From contig CANSTH010000007.1 in the NCBI GenBank assembly GCA_947649875.1, positions 1-40,801 of the forward strand: a stretch of DNA of 40,801 nucleotides. Reading direction: 5' to 3'. Shown here one piece after another: positions 1 through 8,155 of this stretch. The notes under the pieces were generated by a model. The model ran no database searches. It was not told the origin of the DNA and worked only from the letters and a program-made list of their open reading frames with translations. The stretch comes from an uncultured Parvibacter sp. GTDB taxonomy: Bacteria > Actinomycetota > Coriobacteriia > Coriobacteriales > Eggerthellaceae. The position numbers were made by a program, and so were the translations under genes. Each line of letters starts with the position of its first letter. Positions within the stretch are counted from its first letter, which is position 1.

Positions 1-583
1 GCAGTGGCTTGTTTTTGCGGATGTCCAAAAGCTGGAGCAACGTGACCGCTCCCGCCACAAGCGCCTCAGCGGCACCGGGAATGAGCCTTAGGCCAAACTG
101 CAAAATGGCATTGACAAGCAGCGCAGCAAACACGAACACAATCGCAGTTTGCATCGAAGCGCCCCGCGCCCGTTGTAGCCAGCAAGAGACAACAACCACC
201 GTGGCAACGGCCAAGGGTATGCAAAGCCAAAAACGTACCTCCTCGGTACAAAGCCCCAAACTTCCCAGTGTTCCCATAGAGAAAAGAGAAGCAGCCTCAA
301 ACAAGACTGCGGCAACAGCAATTCGCCCGTGCACCTTTTCGGAGAAGTGGAAGCGACCGCGATGCAGGGCCAAAAGAAGAATGAGCAAGGGCAACAAGGT
401 AACCAGGGAGGTGCCGTCCGCCAGCAACGTGCTTCGCGGCCCGCAAATATCGCCATTCGTCGCAATGGGCCATCCTATGTAGGCAATAGCCAAGCCAAGG
501 GAATTTTTGCCCAGTGCAAGCCAACGATCAAATACATGCCCAATATGCGAGCCCATTGTTTTTTCGCCGACGCCCAAAGTCAC
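1..583 (-). CDS. Polytopic membrane protein N-terminus, probable LuxR-type regulator (partial)
   Basis: This gene is absent from the ORF track because it runs off the left edge. Read on the minus strand it is open from a GTG at 583 (or ATG at 556) to position 1, about 194 codons. The product has several hydrophobic stretches, such as LVTLLPLLILLLAL, RIAVAAVLFEAASLF, FWLCIPLAVATVVVV and IVFVFAALLVNAIL, so at least four or five membrane segments lie in the visible part. The GTG is preferred because AAAGGGG sits 7 bases upstream; the ATG has no clear site. Eggerthellaceae often encode LuxR regulators with a polytopic N-terminus and a C-terminal helix-turn-helix beside molybdoenzyme operons, and this gene is divergent from one. 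The helix-turn-helix would lie outside the window, so the regulator call is inference; an unrelated membrane protein is possible. Confidence 0.6.
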   Translation of the reverse strand, partial: MTLGVGEKTMGSHIGHVFDRWLALGKNSLGLAIAYIGWPIATNGDICGPRSTLLADGTSLVTLLPLLILLLALHRGRFHFSEKVHGRIAVAAVLFEAASLFSMGTLGSLGLCTEEVRFWLCIPLAVATVVVVSCWLQRARGASMQTAIVFVFAALLVNAILQFGLRLIPGAAEALVAGAVTLLQLLDIRKNKPL

Positions 584-690
584 CCCCCAACCCCTTTGAA
601 TACAAACCCGAATGACTCTACCACAAGCGCAAAACCCTGTGTCATCTGTTTTGGTGGAATTACATTCCCGATTTTTACCTGCGGAAATAT

Positions 691-720
691 TTGAAAAACT
701 CATCTGAAGCAGACTACAAG
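691..720 (+). promoter_or_regulatory. Candidate promoter of the first molybdoenzyme operon
   Basis: TTGAAA at 691-696 and TACAAG at 715-720 are separated by 18 bases and lie about 95 bases before the chaperone start, in the divergent intergenic region shared with the membrane regulator. The match to a sigma-70-type consensus is moderate and nothing else supports it. Confidence 0.3.
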
Positions 721-815
721 CACGCTTTTTCATCCCCCAAGATAGAAAACACACTGGCGAAGGCATGAAGCAAATTGCCGAGCCAAGGGGAACCAAGGGA
801 GGGGGAGAGAAGTCT

Positions 816-1478
816 ATGGACGACGCTACCGTACTGCGCACGCTGGCTCTTGGGTTCATGCCCGACACAAGCGAGGCATGGGAACGCGTGCAGGCGCCAG
901 GACATTGGACGCCGTTCATCGATGGCCTTCGGAGGCTTGTGGGAGACAGCCGTCCTCTAGGCTCTGAAATCATCCCCTATAACAACCGCCCCAAAACCCC
1001 CTTGCAAGAGGTGCTGGCGGAAGCCGAGCTGCAAGCGCTGTTCGCCCCACCTGGCCCGTGCGCTATGAAGGAGTTCGCGCAACGCCATTTTGTGGGTGGC
1101 CTGCCCTGTTCCGCCGTGCCAGTGGAATCGCTGTATGTCCCCTGGGCGCCGCAAGGAAGCCCCTCCCTTATCCACGGGAAAGGCCATTATCAGTCCACCA
1201 GTTCTCTCATTATGCGCGACCTGCTCGCCGGATTGGGGCTGGAGCCTCCTGCGGCGCTTGCTTCATATCCGGATCACCTGTCGATCCAGCTGGAAGTGCT
1301 GGCCTATTTAGCGGAGCAGCGGCTCTGCCGAGAGGCCGATGACTTCTTGCAAAAACGGTTCGGCTGGCTTTCGGAGTATCGGGGGCGCTTGGTCGCGCTG
1401 GGCAAAGAGGGCCGTTTTCACTTGGCCCTCGTGGATGCCGTGTTGGCAATCCGGGCTCAGCGCGCTCGCGAGTGCTGA
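816..1478 (+). CDS. TorD/DmsD-family molybdoenzyme chaperone
   Basis: This 220-residue protein probably acts in the cytoplasm, binding the Tat signal peptide and apo-form of the molybdoenzyme encoded next until cofactor insertion is complete. Evidence is the size typical of the family, a mainly helical acidic sequence, and the family-type motif SYPDHLSIQLEVLAYL in the C-terminal half, which corresponds to the conserved P-D-H segment of TorD proteins. The ORF track starts upstream at 765, but ATG 816 is chosen because a long purine run containing GGAGGGGGAGAG ends 5 bases before it. It is the first gene of a four-gene operon, 75 bases before its client, which is the usual arrangement. The exact subfamily is not resolved. 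Confidence 0.85.
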   Translation: MDDATVLRTLALGFMPDTSEAWERVQAPGHWTPFIDGLRRLVGDSRPLGSEIIPYNNRPKTPLQEVLAEAELQALFAPPGPCAMKEFAQRHFVGGLPCSAVPVESLYVPWAPQGSPSLIHGKGHYQSTSSLIMRDLLAGLGLEPPAALASYPDHLSIQLEVLAYLAEQRLCREADDFLQKRFGWLSEYRGRLVALGKEGRFHLALVDAVLAIRAQRAREC

Positions 1479-1553
1479 GGGGCGCATCGGCGCTTGCCTT
1501 CGGCTTCGCAAAGGAAATCTAAGGGGAGATATCAGGAGACGAGAGGAGAAGAG

Positions 1554-3755
1554 ATGTCAGAAAGCACCATCACAAGGCGAGGCTTTCTCAAACAGGGCGC
1601 CGTAGCTGCCGCTGCTGCCGGAACCGTGGGCGGCCTCATAAGTTACGATGCCTGGAGCAAGGCCTACGCCGCAGCAGACAGCCAGCAGGAGGTGAAAAAA
1701 GTTCACTCGCTGTGCAACTCGTGCTCGTCAAAGTGCGGGTTCACCGCCCACGTAAAAAATGGCCGTGTGGGAACTATGACAGGCGATGACGAGCATCCCT
1801 ACTGCGAGGGCACGTTGTGCGCCCGCGGATATGGCTATGCGGCCGTAGCGTATTCGGAAGATCGGCTGACCCATCCGCTGAAGCGCATCGGCGAAGGGGA
1901 GTTCGAGGCTATTAGCTGGGACGACGCCCTTACCGAAATCGGCGACAAGATAAAGGCGATAGTGGCCCAGGACGGCCCGGAGGCCCTTGCCCTCATCATG
2001 GACCCGCGCCCATCCGGCAGCTATTACACCAAGCGCTTCATGGCGGCGCTCGGCAGCCCCAACACCTACACCCATGGCGTGGCCTGCAATCTCGCAAAAA
2101 CGTCGGGCATGACCCAGGCGCTGGGCGCTGGCGACTTCACCAGCGATGTAGCCAATAGCAAAATGGTCATCTTCATCGGGCGCAGTTATGCCGATGGCCT
2201 TCGCCCCGGTTCTCTGCATTCACTGCAGAAGGGATACCAAAACGGCTCGCATATTGTGATGATAGACCCCCGCATGAACAACAGCTGCACGTATGCCACC
2301 GAGTGGATTCCCATCCGCCCCGCCACCGACCTGGCCCTCATCCTTGCCATGGCAAACGTGCTGGTTGCAGAAGACCTCTACGACCACGATTACGTTGACA
2401 ACTACACAGTTGGATTTGAGGACTGGGCGTCCCGCCTGCCCGAATACACGCCCGAGTGGGCCGAAGAGAAGACAGGCATTCCCGCCGACACCATCGTTCG
2501 CCTTGCCCGCGAGATGGCCGCAGCCGCCCCGCAAGCATCTATCGAGCAGGGATGGCGGGCAGCCACCGGATGCTCTCACCAGAACTCCGGCGAGACCGCT
2601 CGCGCCATCTGTCTGTTCAACACGCTTCTGGGCTGCTGGGGCGTTGAAGGCGGCGCCTACTTCCCTCCCAGCGTGAGCGTGGGCAAGCTGGAAGACCCCC
2701 GCTTCGCCGCTCCGCCCAAGGTGGAGGCGAAAATTGCCGGATCGAAGGAATACCCGTTGGCTGTCGGCAGCATGGGGGTGGCAACGCATGCGGTTCAGCA
2801 GGCGGGAGAGGGCAACATCAAAGGCCTCATCTTCTACCAGTCCAATTGTGTGGGCGGCTACTCGAATCCCGCGCAGCTGGCCGAGTGGACGAAAGCCGCC
2901 GATTTATCGGTGGCCATCGACGTGCAGATGACCGAGACGTGCAAGGCTTGCCAGTACGTCCTGCCCGACACAAGCTACCTTGAGCGCCTCGAGGTGCCCG
3001 AGTTCGTGGGCGGCAAGATTCCGGTGGTGGCCCTGCGCGACCGCGTGCTGGAGAAGATACATCCGGAAACGCGCCCCGTGGACGAGATTTTCACCGGCCT
3101 TGCCAAGGCCTGCGGCGTGGGCCAGTACTTCGACTTCACCGTGGACGAGCTGGCAGACGCCCAGCTGAAAACCGTGGGGCTGTCTTTGGCGCAGCTGCAA
3201 GAAGAGGGCATTCACGCCTTCTCCGAAAAGGCTTGGAAGCCGCAGCTGAAAACGGAGTGGAAAACCAAATCCGGCAAAGTGGAATTCACCAGCGAAGCCT
3301 GCGAGAAAGCCGGGTTCACCCCTTCCCCCACCTGGGTGGAGCCGCTTGTCATGCCGAAAGAGGGTCAGTTCCGCCTGGTGGGCGGCAAGCAGACCATCCA
3401 CACTCACACCCAAACGGCAAACATCGCGCCGCTCATGGAGATCTCGAAGCAGTACAGCCTTGAGCGTCCTTGGCTGAATGCCGGCGTTGCCAAGCAGATG
3501 GGCATCGAGGATGGCGACGAGATTGAGATCAGCTCGGAGATGTTTACCGGCCGTACCCGCGTGAAGGTAACCGAGCGCATCGAGCCCACTTCACTTTACT
3601 TGCCCAGCCATTACGGACGCATGATTCCCGAACAGCACGTTTCCTACAACGTGGGCCTCAGCCAAATGGACTTCGTGCCCTTCCACATCGAGCCGGGCTA
3701 TGGGGGAACGATGGCACAGGAAGTCATTGTGACGATTAAGAAAGTAGGTGCATGA
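1554..3755 (+). CDS. Tat-exported molybdopterin oxidoreductase, PsrA/PhsA-like catalytic subunit
   Basis: This 733-residue catalytic subunit should carry a bis-MGD molybdenum cofactor and one [4Fe-4S] cluster and act outside the membrane. The N-terminus has the twin-arginine motif TRRGFLK (residues 7-13) and an Ala-rich hydrophobic stretch. The cluster ligands are C54-x2-C57-x3-C61 and C89. In THGVACNLAK, C178 is at the place where PsrA-type enzymes provide a cysteine ligand to molybdenum. Size, and the sizes of the FeS and NrfD subunits, match polysulfide/thiosulfate reductases, but the substrate cannot be read from sequence; arsenate, tetrathionate or an organic acceptor remain possible. 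ATG 1554 follows GAGAGGAGAAG; the track's start at 1494 would bury the Tat signal. The stop overlaps the next gene's ATG. Confidence 0.9.
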   Translation: MSESTITRRGFLKQGAVAAAAAGTVGGLISYDAWSKAYAAADSQQEVKKVHSLCNSCSSKCGFTAHVKNGRVGTMTGDDEHPYCEGTLCARGYGYAAVAYSEDRLTHPLKRIGEGEFEAISWDDALTEIGDKIKAIVAQDGPEALALIMDPRPSGSYYTKRFMAALGSPNTYTHGVACNLAKTSGMTQALGAGDFTSDVANSKMVIFIGRSYADGLRPGSLHSLQKGYQNGSHIVMIDPRMNNSCTYATEWIPIRPATDLALILAMANVLVAEDLYDHDYVDNYTVGFEDWASRLPEYTPEWAEEKTGIPADTIVRLAREMAAAAPQASIEQGWRAATGCSHQNSGETARAICLFNTLLGCWGVEGGAYFPPSVSVGKLEDPRFAAPPKVEAKIAGSKEYPLAVGSMGVATHAVQQAGEGNIKGLIFYQSNCVGGYSNPAQLAEWTKAADLSVAIDVQMTETCKACQYVLPDTSYLERLEVPEFVGGKIPVVALRDRVLEKIHPETRPVDEIFTGLAKACGVGQYFDFTVDELADAQLKTVGLSLAQLQEEGIHAFSEKAWKPQLKTEWKTKSGKVEFTSEACEKAGFTPSPTWVEPLVMPKEGQFRLVGGKQTIHTHTQTANIAPLMEISKQYSLERPWLNAGVAKQMGIEDGDEIEISSEMFTGRTRVKVTERIEPTSLYLPSHYGRMIPEQHVSYNVGLSQMDFVPFHIEPGYGGTMAQEVIVTIKKVGA

Positions 3756-4297
3756 TGACCCGCTACGGCATGCTCATCGACACAACGAACTGCATTGGCT
3801 GCTTTGCCTGCCGCACGGCATGCCAACGGCAAAACGGGCTAGCGGCCAACATCGACTACATTCGCTACGAAGACCGCGAAACGGGCACCTTTCCCAACGT
3901 GGGGTTTGAAGTCATCCCCATCCAGTGCATGCATTGCGAAGACGCCCCTTGCGTGAGCGTGTGCCCAACGGGCGCATCCTATATCGACGAAACGGGCACC
4001 GTGCGCGTTGACGAGCAGAAATGCATCGGCTGCAAATATTGCATGGCCGCATGCCCTTATCTGGTACGCGTGCACAATCCGGAAACGGGCGCTGTGGAAA
4101 AGTGCAAGTTCTGCGCTGCGGAGTCTTTCGAAGGCCGCGGGGAAACGTGCAGCTGCGTGGAGGCCTGCGTGACCGGATGCCGCATCTTCGGCGACCTGGA
4201 TGACCCAGACAGCGATCTGAACAAAGCCATTGCCGAGCGCAATGCACTGCCCATTGCCGGAGACCGCACCAAAGCAAAAATCTTCTACGTGAGGTGA
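3752..4297 (+). CDS. Four-cluster [4Fe-4S] ferredoxin subunit (PsrB/DmsB/NrfC-like)
   Basis: This 181-residue electron-transfer subunit links the molybdoenzyme to the membrane anchor. Four cysteine sets are visible: CIGCFACRTAC near the N-terminus, CMHCEDAPCVSVCP, CIGCKYCMAACP, and a last set beginning CKFC and completed by CSCVEACVTGC, giving four [4Fe-4S] clusters as in PsrB. In the last set, the cysteines after CKFC are preceded by an acidic/Gly loop, SFEGRGE. It has no signal peptide and is presumably carried out with the Tat-exported catalytic subunit. The ATG overlaps the stop of the preceding gene (ATGA arrangement), implying translational coupling; the next gene starts 4 bases after its stop. 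The family call is secure; the physiological partner follows from gene order. Confidence 0.93.
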   Translation: MMTRYGMLIDTTNCIGCFACRTACQRQNGLAANIDYIRYEDRETGTFPNVGFEVIPIQCMHCEDAPCVSVCPTGASYIDETGTVRVDEQKCIGCKYCMAACPYLVRVHNPETGAVEKCKFCAAESFEGRGETCSCVEACVTGCRIFGDLDDPDSDLNKAIAERNALPIAGDRTKAKIFYVR

Positions 4298-4301
4298 GAA
4301 T

Positions 4302-5195
4302 ATGACTTACGAACCTATCTGGGGCTCTATCATTGCTTGGTATCTGTTCCTCGCCGGCTTGGGGGCCGGAGCCTTTGCCACCTCGGCATTCTTGAGCTGG
4401 AGGCACCCCGAAGCGGTGACCATGCGCAAAATAGGCCACCTCATTGCCCCTATTGCCGTTGGCATCGGATTGGTGCTCCTCATGGTGGATGCCGAAGCGG
4501 GGTTTGCCAACCCGCAACGTTTCTTCCTGCTGCTGGGCAACTTCGGATCGGTCATGAGCTGGGGCGTTGTGTTCCTGAGCGTGTTCATGGTGGTAGCCCT
4601 TGCGGCACTGGTGCTTGACTTTCTCAAGCGTCCGGTGCCCGGCTGGCTGGAAAACGCTGGTGCCGTGCTGGCCCTCTGCGTTGCCGTGTACACCGGCGCC
4701 CTTCTGGGAGTTTGCCAAACGTTTCCGCTGTGGAACAACGCACTGCTGCCCATCCTGTTCCTGGTTTCGGCGCTCTCGACAGGTGCCGCCAGCGTTCTGG
4801 CCACTTCAATTATTCGCCATGGCGAGGAATTCAACCGCGTGGGCGTGCTGAAGAAGTTCCATTTCTGCCTGCCCATCATCGAGCTTCTGCTTGTCATGTC
4901 TCTGCTGTTCATCACGCAATCTAACTCGGAGGCGGGCTGGGCTTCGGTGATGGCGCTCGTCAGCGGCAAATATGCGTTGGCATTCTGGTTGGGGCTGGTA
5001 TTCGTTGGCCTGGTGGGGCCCACCATCCTGGAAGTCTGGCTGCTCTTCTTCTCGGCAAAAGAATTTGAGGAGAGCCGCCTGGCCCATTGGCTGAGCTTTC
5101 TTTCGGACGCGGGCGTCATGGTGGGCGGCTTCCTGCTGCGCTATCTCATAGTTGTGGCAGCGCTTCCCCTTCCGGTAGCGGTTCCCCTGTTCTAG
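4302..5195 (+). CDS. NrfD/PsrC-family membrane anchor
   Basis: This 297-residue integral membrane protein probably exchanges electrons between the menaquinol pool and the FeS subunit. It opens with PIWGSIIAWYLFLAGLGAGAF, the typical first helix of NrfD/PsrC proteins with its Gly-rich end, and has about eight hydrophobic segments. Its length is close to PsrC. Conserved acidic residues occur in or near helices, for example MVDAEAGF. It is the last gene of the operon, 4 bases after the ferredoxin gene, and is followed about 105 bases later by a strong terminator. NrfD family membership is clear; whether this complex conserves energy cannot be judged here. Confidence 0.92.
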   Translation: MTYEPIWGSIIAWYLFLAGLGAGAFATSAFLSWRHPEAVTMRKIGHLIAPIAVGIGLVLLMVDAEAGFANPQRFFLLLGNFGSVMSWGVVFLSVFMVVALAALVLDFLKRPVPGWLENAGAVLALCVAVYTGALLGVCQTFPLWNNALLPILFLVSALSTGAASVLATSIIRHGEEFNRVGVLKKFHFCLPIIELLLVMSLLFITQSNSEAGWASVMALVSGKYALAFWLGLVFVGLVGPTILEVWLLFFSAKEFEESRLAHWLSFLSDAGVMVGGFLLRYLIVVAALPLPVAVPLF

Positions 5196-5300
5196 CCGAA
5201 AGAATTAACCTTCTTCGTAACGGCGGCTTGCCTTAACGTTCTCGCATCGACGGTTTGTGACAGCTTTCACCCTCCCCTCGCATCGGCAGCTTGCCGCCCG

Positions 5301-5335
5301 GCCCCCATCGCAATATAGCGCGATGGGGGCTTTTT
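5301..5335 (+). terminator. Intrinsic terminator of the first molybdoenzyme operon
   Basis: GCCCCCATCG (5301-5310) pairs perfectly with CGATGGGGGC (5321-5330) around a 10-base loop, followed directly by TTTTT. The T run is on the plus-strand side only, so it ends transcription from the operon and not from the convergent ABC transporter, whose stop codon lies 10 bases further on. Confidence 0.88.
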
Positions 5336-5344
5336 CAGGGGTAA

Positions 5345-7282
5345 CTATTCCCCGAACTGCATGCGGTAGTAGCGGGCGTAGGTGCCGCCGGCTGCCAGCA
5401 GCTGATCGTGGGTGCCCTGCTCCACCACGCGGCCTTCTTCCACCACGGCAATCAAATCGGCCCCGCGGATGGTGGACAGGCGGTGGGCGATGATGACCGT
5501 AGTACGCCCTTCGGACAGCTGCGCCAGCGATGCCTGAATAGCCCGCTCGCTCTCGTTGTCTAGGGCGCTGGTGGCTTCGTCCAAAATGAGGATGCGAGGG
5601 TTGCGCAAGAACACACGGGCAATGGCGATGCGCTGCTTTTGACCGCCGGAGAGACGCGCGCCCCGCTCCCCCACCAGCGTGTCGAAACCGTAGGGAAGCC
5701 CCTTGATGAACTCCAGCGCGTTGGCCTTGCGGGCCGCCTCCACAATCTCCTCGTCGGTGGCGCCGGCGCGACCGTAAGCGATGTTATCGCGCACCGTGCC
5801 GCCGAACAGGTACACGTCTTGCTGCACGATGCCAATGGCCGCCCGCAGCGACTCCACTGTAACGTCGCGCACGTCGATGCCGTCCACCAGCACCGCACCG
5901 CCATCAACGTCGTAGAAACGCGGCAACAGCGAGCACGTGGTGGTTTTGCCGCCGCCAGAGGGCCCCACCAGGGCCACCGTCGAACCGGCCGGGATGTCCA
6001 GCGAGAGCCCCCGAAGCACCGGCTCTTCCTTGTCGTAAGCGAAGGTGACGTCGCGATACTCCACGTGGCCGCGCACATCGGCCGCACCAGAGGCCGCAGC
6101 ACCGGGGGAAGGCATGATGGCTCCTGCAGCCGCGTTACCTTCCGCGGCAGCAATCGCCACTTCCCCGTCTTTCGCGGCCACCGCGCCCTCAGCTGTGCTA
6201 GCCCCGCAAGCCTCCGCTCGCTGCTGCTCTGCCTGCTCCAGCGTGGGAGCGCCGGGGCGGTTGGCCACATCGGGGTGCTCGTCCAACACTTCCATGAATC
6301 GGCGAAACCCTGCGTAGCCCTTCTGCAGCGTCTCGGTGAAATTGATCAGCTGCTCCACCGGCGAGATGAAAATGCCAATGTAGAGCGCATAGATGGCGAG
6401 GTCGGTGACGGCCAGCGTGCCTTGGGCCACGAAGTAGCCGCCACCCACGATGGTCACCGTGTACAACACGCCCATGAACAGGGAATTCATGGCGTGGAAG
6501 GCCCCCAGGAACCGGTACGAGCGCTTCTTGGTGTCCAAGAACGCCTCGTTAGCGCGGCGGAACTTCTCCTTCTCGGCCGCCTCGCCGCCAAACGACTTCA
6601 CCACGCGGATGCCGCCCAGCGAGTCCTGCACCGTGGCATTTATGCCGGCCATGCGCTCGCGGTTCTCGCGGAACACGGTGCGGCGGCGGTAGTTCAGCAG
6701 AAACGACAGCGCCGCCATCATCATCGTGGCCGCCAACATGATGGCCGTCAAGGGCACGTTGATGAAGAACAGCAGCGCGAACGAGCCGATGATCTTCAGG
6801 GTGCAGATGAACAGGTTCTCGGGGCCGTGATGGGCCAGCTCGGAAATGTCGAAAAGGTCGGAGGTCACCTTCGCCATCATAGCGCCGGTGTTATGGCGGT
6901 CGAAGTAGTTGAACGACAGGCGCTGGTACTGGGCAAACAGGTCGCGCCGCATGTCCGCCTCCATGTAAGCGCCCATGATGTGCCCCCAGCAGGTGATGAA
7001 GAACTGGCAGCCGGTGCGCAGCAAATACAGCGCCACGAACAGCAGCAGTATCAGCCCCAGGCTGGCAAGAATGCGCTCAGGGGCTTCGAGGAAAAACTCC
7101 TTCGTGAAGAAGTTGAGAAACTGCGGGAAAGCGAGGTCGATAACGGCGAGCACCGTGGCGCAGGCCAAATCGGCAAAAAAGAGCCCTTTGTAGGGGCCGT
7201 AATAGCTGATGAAGCGTGTCCACACCCGCCAAGCGGACACGGTGGCGTGGGACTCTTCCTGTATGTTGTCTATCTGGTTCAT
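5345..7282 (-). CDS. ABC exporter, fused membrane and ATPase domains
   Basis: This 645-residue half-transporter should work as a dimer exporting lipids, drugs or peptides. Residues 20-325 form a six-helix exporter domain. The ATPase follows, with Walker A GPSGGGKTTT (about 440-449), signature LSGGQ (544-548), Walker B ILILDEATSALD from about 564, and switch histidine H600 in IAHRLSTI. Between the domains, at about 341-402, lies an unusual 60-residue Ala/Gly/Glu-rich linker that most MsbA/BmrA-type exporters lack. ATG 7282 is the only plausible start, since an in-frame TGA lies seven codons upstream; GAGGT is 12 bases away, a weak site. The gene stands alone, convergent with the molybdoenzyme operon. 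The substrate is unknown. Confidence 0.9.
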   Translation of the reverse strand: MNQIDNIQEESHATVSAWRVWTRFISYYGPYKGLFFADLACATVLAVIDLAFPQFLNFFTKEFFLEAPERILASLGLILLLFVALYLLRTGCQFFITCWGHIMGAYMEADMRRDLFAQYQRLSFNYFDRHNTGAMMAKVTSDLFDISELAHHGPENLFICTLKIIGSFALLFFINVPLTAIMLAATMMMAALSFLLNYRRRTVFRENRERMAGINATVQDSLGGIRVVKSFGGEAAEKEKFRRANEAFLDTKKRSYRFLGAFHAMNSLFMGVLYTVTIVGGGYFVAQGTLAVTDLAIYALYIGIFISPVEQLINFTETLQKGYAGFRRFMEVLDEHPDVANRPGAPTLEQAEQQRAEACGASTAEGAVAAKDGEVAIAAAEGNAAAGAIMPSPGAAASGAADVRGHVEYRDVTFAYDKEEPVLRGLSLDIPAGSTVALVGPSGGGKTTTCSLLPRFYDVDGGAVLVDGIDVRDVTVESLRAAIGIVQQDVYLFGGTVRDNIAYGRAGATDEEIVEAARKANALEFIKGLPYGFDTLVGERGARLSGGQKQRIAIARVFLRNPRILILDEATSALDNESERAIQASLAQLSEGRTTVIIAHRLSTIRGADLIAVVEEGRVVEQGTHDQLLAAGGTYARYYRMQFGE

Positions 7283-7630
7283 GGGGGCAATGGTACCTCA
7301 ATCCAGGAGAAATGGCCGCTCGCGAATCCGAGTTGTGACGGCGCCTCCACAGGCAACGATGTGCCCACTACCACAAGTCCCACGGGCAACGCTACGCCCA
7401 GCCCCGCACCCTTGTGAGGATGAATGGGCCGGAGCGGGGGACGTGGCGGGCACTGCCGATTCGCCGTGATAAGATAGCTGAACGAAAATGCGCATGACAG
7501 CAACCCCCAAGCAACTTGCGCCCGGTTACGGCCCGAAATGGCAATCGAGCCGAGCTTGAGCCCTTGAGAAATTGGGTGACTTGGAAAGCGAAGGGGCAAG
7601 CTGCGCACGCAAGCGGAGAAAGGAACCGTT
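7283..7630. other. Divergent intergenic region between ABC exporter and purE
   Basis: These 348 bases must hold the promoters of the exporter (minus) and of purE (plus). No RNA gene, convincing promoter pair or repeat was found. The ORF track lines crossing it are antisense or out-of-frame extensions of the flanking genes. Confidence 0.6.
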
Positions 7631-8095
7631 GTGGAGGAGAATACGCCTTTGGTGGGGATCATCATGGGGTCGGCTTCGGACATGCCGGCCATGGAACCCT
7701 GCATGAAGCAGCTGGACGAGTTCGGCATTCCCTATGAAGTGAAGGTGGCCAGCGCCCATCGCAAGCCGGCCGAAGTGCACATTTGGGCCGAAACCGCCCA
7801 CGAGCGCGGCATAAAGGTGATTGTTGCTGCCGCCGGAAAGGCCGCCCACCTGGGAGGAGTGGTGGCTGCCTACACGCCGCTGCCGGTGATTGGCGTGCCC
7901 ATGAAAACCAGCGACTTGGGCGGCATGGACTCGCTGCTGTCCATGGTGCAGATGCCCTCTGGCGTGCCGGTGGCCTGCGTGGCCATCAACGGCGCGAAGA
8001 ACGCGGCCATTGAAGCAGCCCAGATTATCGGTGCCTCCGATGCGGAAGTACAGCAGAAGATCATCGACTTCAAACAGGCAATGGCCGAGGCGTAA
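7631..8095 (+). CDS. purE: N5-carboxyaminoimidazole ribonucleotide mutase PurE
   Basis: This 154-residue enzyme of de novo purine synthesis converts N5-CAIR to CAIR. Class I PurE motifs are clear: GSASDMPAM near the N-terminus, SAHRKP with the active-site histidine, AAAGKAAHLGGVVAAYT and GVPMKTSDLGGMDSLLSMVQMPSGVPVA. One detail differs from the common HLPGV/HLPGM: the proline is replaced by glycine (HLGGV). The start is GTG at 7631, preceded by AAAGGAA about 5 bases away. No purK is adjacent, and the other purine genes in the window (purA, purD) are 14 kb away. The ferredoxin oxidoreductase pair begins 60 bases downstream on the same strand and could be co-transcribed. Confidence 0.95.
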   Translation: MEENTPLVGIIMGSASDMPAMEPCMKQLDEFGIPYEVKVASAHRKPAEVHIWAETAHERGIKVIVAAAGKAAHLGGVVAAYTPLPVIGVPMKTSDLGGMDSLLSMVQMPSGVPVACVAINGAKNAAIEAAQIIGASDAEVQQKIIDFKQAMAEA

Positions 8096-8155
8096 GCAGG
8101 GCGAAACCCACAAGAGTCAGCGCATCTCCGGCGAGAGACAAACCAAAGGAACGGC

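Noticed and set aside
5639-7417. 592-residue plus-strand ORF opposite the ABC exporter
   Set aside because: It is antisense to a gene with every ABC motif; its product is His/Arg/Gln-rich low-complexity sequence with no ribosome site, as expected for a shadow in GC-rich DNA.
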